From Diogma glabrata (Eukaryota > Arthropoda > Insecta > Diptera > Cylindrotomidae): a stretch of 64,000 bases of DNA. A model generated the notes under the pieces. The model was not told the origin of the DNA, did not search any database, and worked only from the letters and a program-made list of their open reading frames with translations. This document shows, piece after piece, positions 62,981-64,000 of the stretch (within the stretch, counting starts at the first letter, position 1; the number at the start of each line of letters is the position of its first letter). A program made the translations under genes and the position numbers. The stretch spans positions 137,088,227 to 137,152,226 of the forward strand of contig OY856186.1 in NCBI GenBank assembly GCA_963693315.1, written 5' to 3'.

Positions 62981-63913
62981 ATGGCTCCACCAGATGATAA
63001 GGTAGTGTCTAAACAAGACAATCAATCCGCAACATCCTCACAAATTAATGCGACGCATACAGTAGAGCTGAATACTTTTTGGGAAGATGACCCCGAATTG
63101 TGGTTTCTCCATGCTGAGAATACCTTTGAAAGCCGAAAATTGACCAGTGACAAGATGAAGTATATTAAAGTCGTTGCCGCGCTTTTGCGAAGCATAATCG
63201 CACTGGTTAGGGACTTAATAAAGAACCCTCCCCAGACTGATAAGTATGACGCTATAAAAAACAAGATTCTCAGTCACACAATAGAGACTGACTCTAAGCG
63301 AATACAGGGACTAATTTGTAAGGTATACATGGGAAACAATTCTCCCTCCAGATTCTACCGCCGGCTAGAACAAAAAGCCGGTTCTTCCTCAGCCGTGACA
63401 GAGGCTCTGTTATACAACCTCTGGATTACACGTCTTCCGATACACATTAAGGATATTGTAATCGCTTTCGAGGAAGATCCACTCTCAAAACGTCTTACTC
63501 TTGCGGACAAACTTTGGGACCCAACACGTCCCCTAGAATCCCAATTCTGTGCCAATATTGACCAGAATCAGGCATCAACAAGCCAAGTTTCACAGTCACG
63601 TACACAAAATAATGATTTGAATAATTTGGTTAAGGACTTAACCAAATCCATATCTGAACTACGTTCCCAATTAGACCGCTTTGAACGTGGTCACAGGGGT
63701 AGTTCGTACAGACGGGATCGAAGTTCTTCAAGTCGACGAAGTACTAGTAGATCATTTAAACCGTCTAGTCCTGCCGCTAACTACATTTGTTGGTGGCATA
63801 AATGTGGTATGGACAGCGAGCTAGACGTTGAGAAAAGCGATGTCAACATCACGACTCTAGCTTTATCACACCGGATTCGGAAAACTAAAACGTCCCTCTA
63901 CAGTTGCAGCTAA
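62981..63913 (+). pseudogene. Gag of a CsRn1/Kabuki-like gypsy element, frameshifted
   Basis: The frame starts MAPPDDKVVSKQDNQ and soon gives FWEDDPELWFLHAENTFESR, the hallmark of CsRn1-type Gag, then a capsid-like region ending around residue 210, a Ser/Arg-rich basic stretch and the start of the finger (YICWWHKCG). Instead of the remaining Cys residues, the frame drifts into unrelated residues; a neighbouring register contains KRCQHHDSSFITPDSEN, which looks like the true continuation. One or two frameshifts near 63820-63890 therefore disrupt the finger. The element runs out of the window. Confidence 0.82.
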
Positions 63914-64000
63914 TGATGGGACTAATGATAATCGCCGCATGTTCGTTCGTTGTCTTAAAAGTAAGATACAACTTTTAATTGATACGGGATCTGATATATC
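63890..64000 (+). CDS. Start of pol (protease) of the CsRn1-like gypsy, partial
   Basis: In a register different from gag, the sequence reads LKRPSTVAANDGTN and then RMFVRCLKSKIQLLIDTGSDIS, which includes the retropepsin active site D-T-G. The window ends inside this motif, so only the first residues are visible. Confidence 0.75.

Overview
The window looks like a transposon-rich, AT-rich stretch of an arthropod (most likely insect) nuclear genome. Nothing in it looks like a conventional host gene. Nearly all coding capacity belongs to mobile elements: a Polinton/Maverick-type protein-primed DNA polymerase, Penelope-like elements, non-LTR retrotransposons (a Jockey-like copy, an intact RTE-like copy, several remnants), four Ty3/gypsy-type LTR elements of different lineages and a mariner. 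The insect assignment rests on this mixture and on the low GC content; I cannot name the species.

Layout. 1-7 kb: tandem duplication, AT-rich DNA and a broken PolB gene (minus strand, about 2.0-5.8 kb) between two direct repeats. 7-9.3 kb: a fold-back element, a 0.6 kb minisatellite and duplicated degenerate sequence. 9.3-10.8 kb: a Penelope-like remnant. 10.9-12.8 kb: a 5'-truncated Jockey-like element inserted into a degenerate tandem repeat that runs to 13.6 kb. 14.5-15.0 kb: a decayed RTE copy. 15.1-30.3 kb: an old non-LTR reverse transcriptase interrupted by a decayed gypsy element (15575-29636, 4-bp target duplication CGAT), whose upstream LTR was later hit by a satellite/MITE block and by an internally deleted Penelope-like element. 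30.5-34.4 kb: an LTR/PBS remnant interrupted by an intact RTE-like element (31006-34437, 11-bp target duplication). 34.4-36.97 kb: non-coding repeats. 36973-62386: a nested set: a mariner in a TA microsatellite, split by an mdg1-like LTR element on the minus strand (37353-61504, TSD CTGT), itself split by a nearly pristine gypsy element on the plus strand (38795-50112, TSD CCTA). 62.4-64 kb: a (TA)n microsatellite and the start of a CsRn1/Kabuki-like gypsy gag.

How the genes work together. The two young LTR elements carry what an autonomous LTR element needs. The plus-strand gypsy has 1.64-kb LTRs, a tRNA-Lys-type primer site, a Gag with an N-terminal RING-H2 finger, and a Pol (protease, RT, RNase H, integrase) in the -1 frame behind a G GGG GGC heptamer. 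The minus-strand mdg1-like element has separate gag, pro and pol frames linked by two canonical -1 slippery heptamers (G GGA AAC and T TTT TTG), a tRNA-Arg-like primer site, a G-rich purine tract, a small single-span membrane ORF downstream of pol and a 4.6-kb leader built largely of four tandem-repeat families. The RING-Gag fusion, the double frameshift layout and the small membrane ORF are the most unusual items here.
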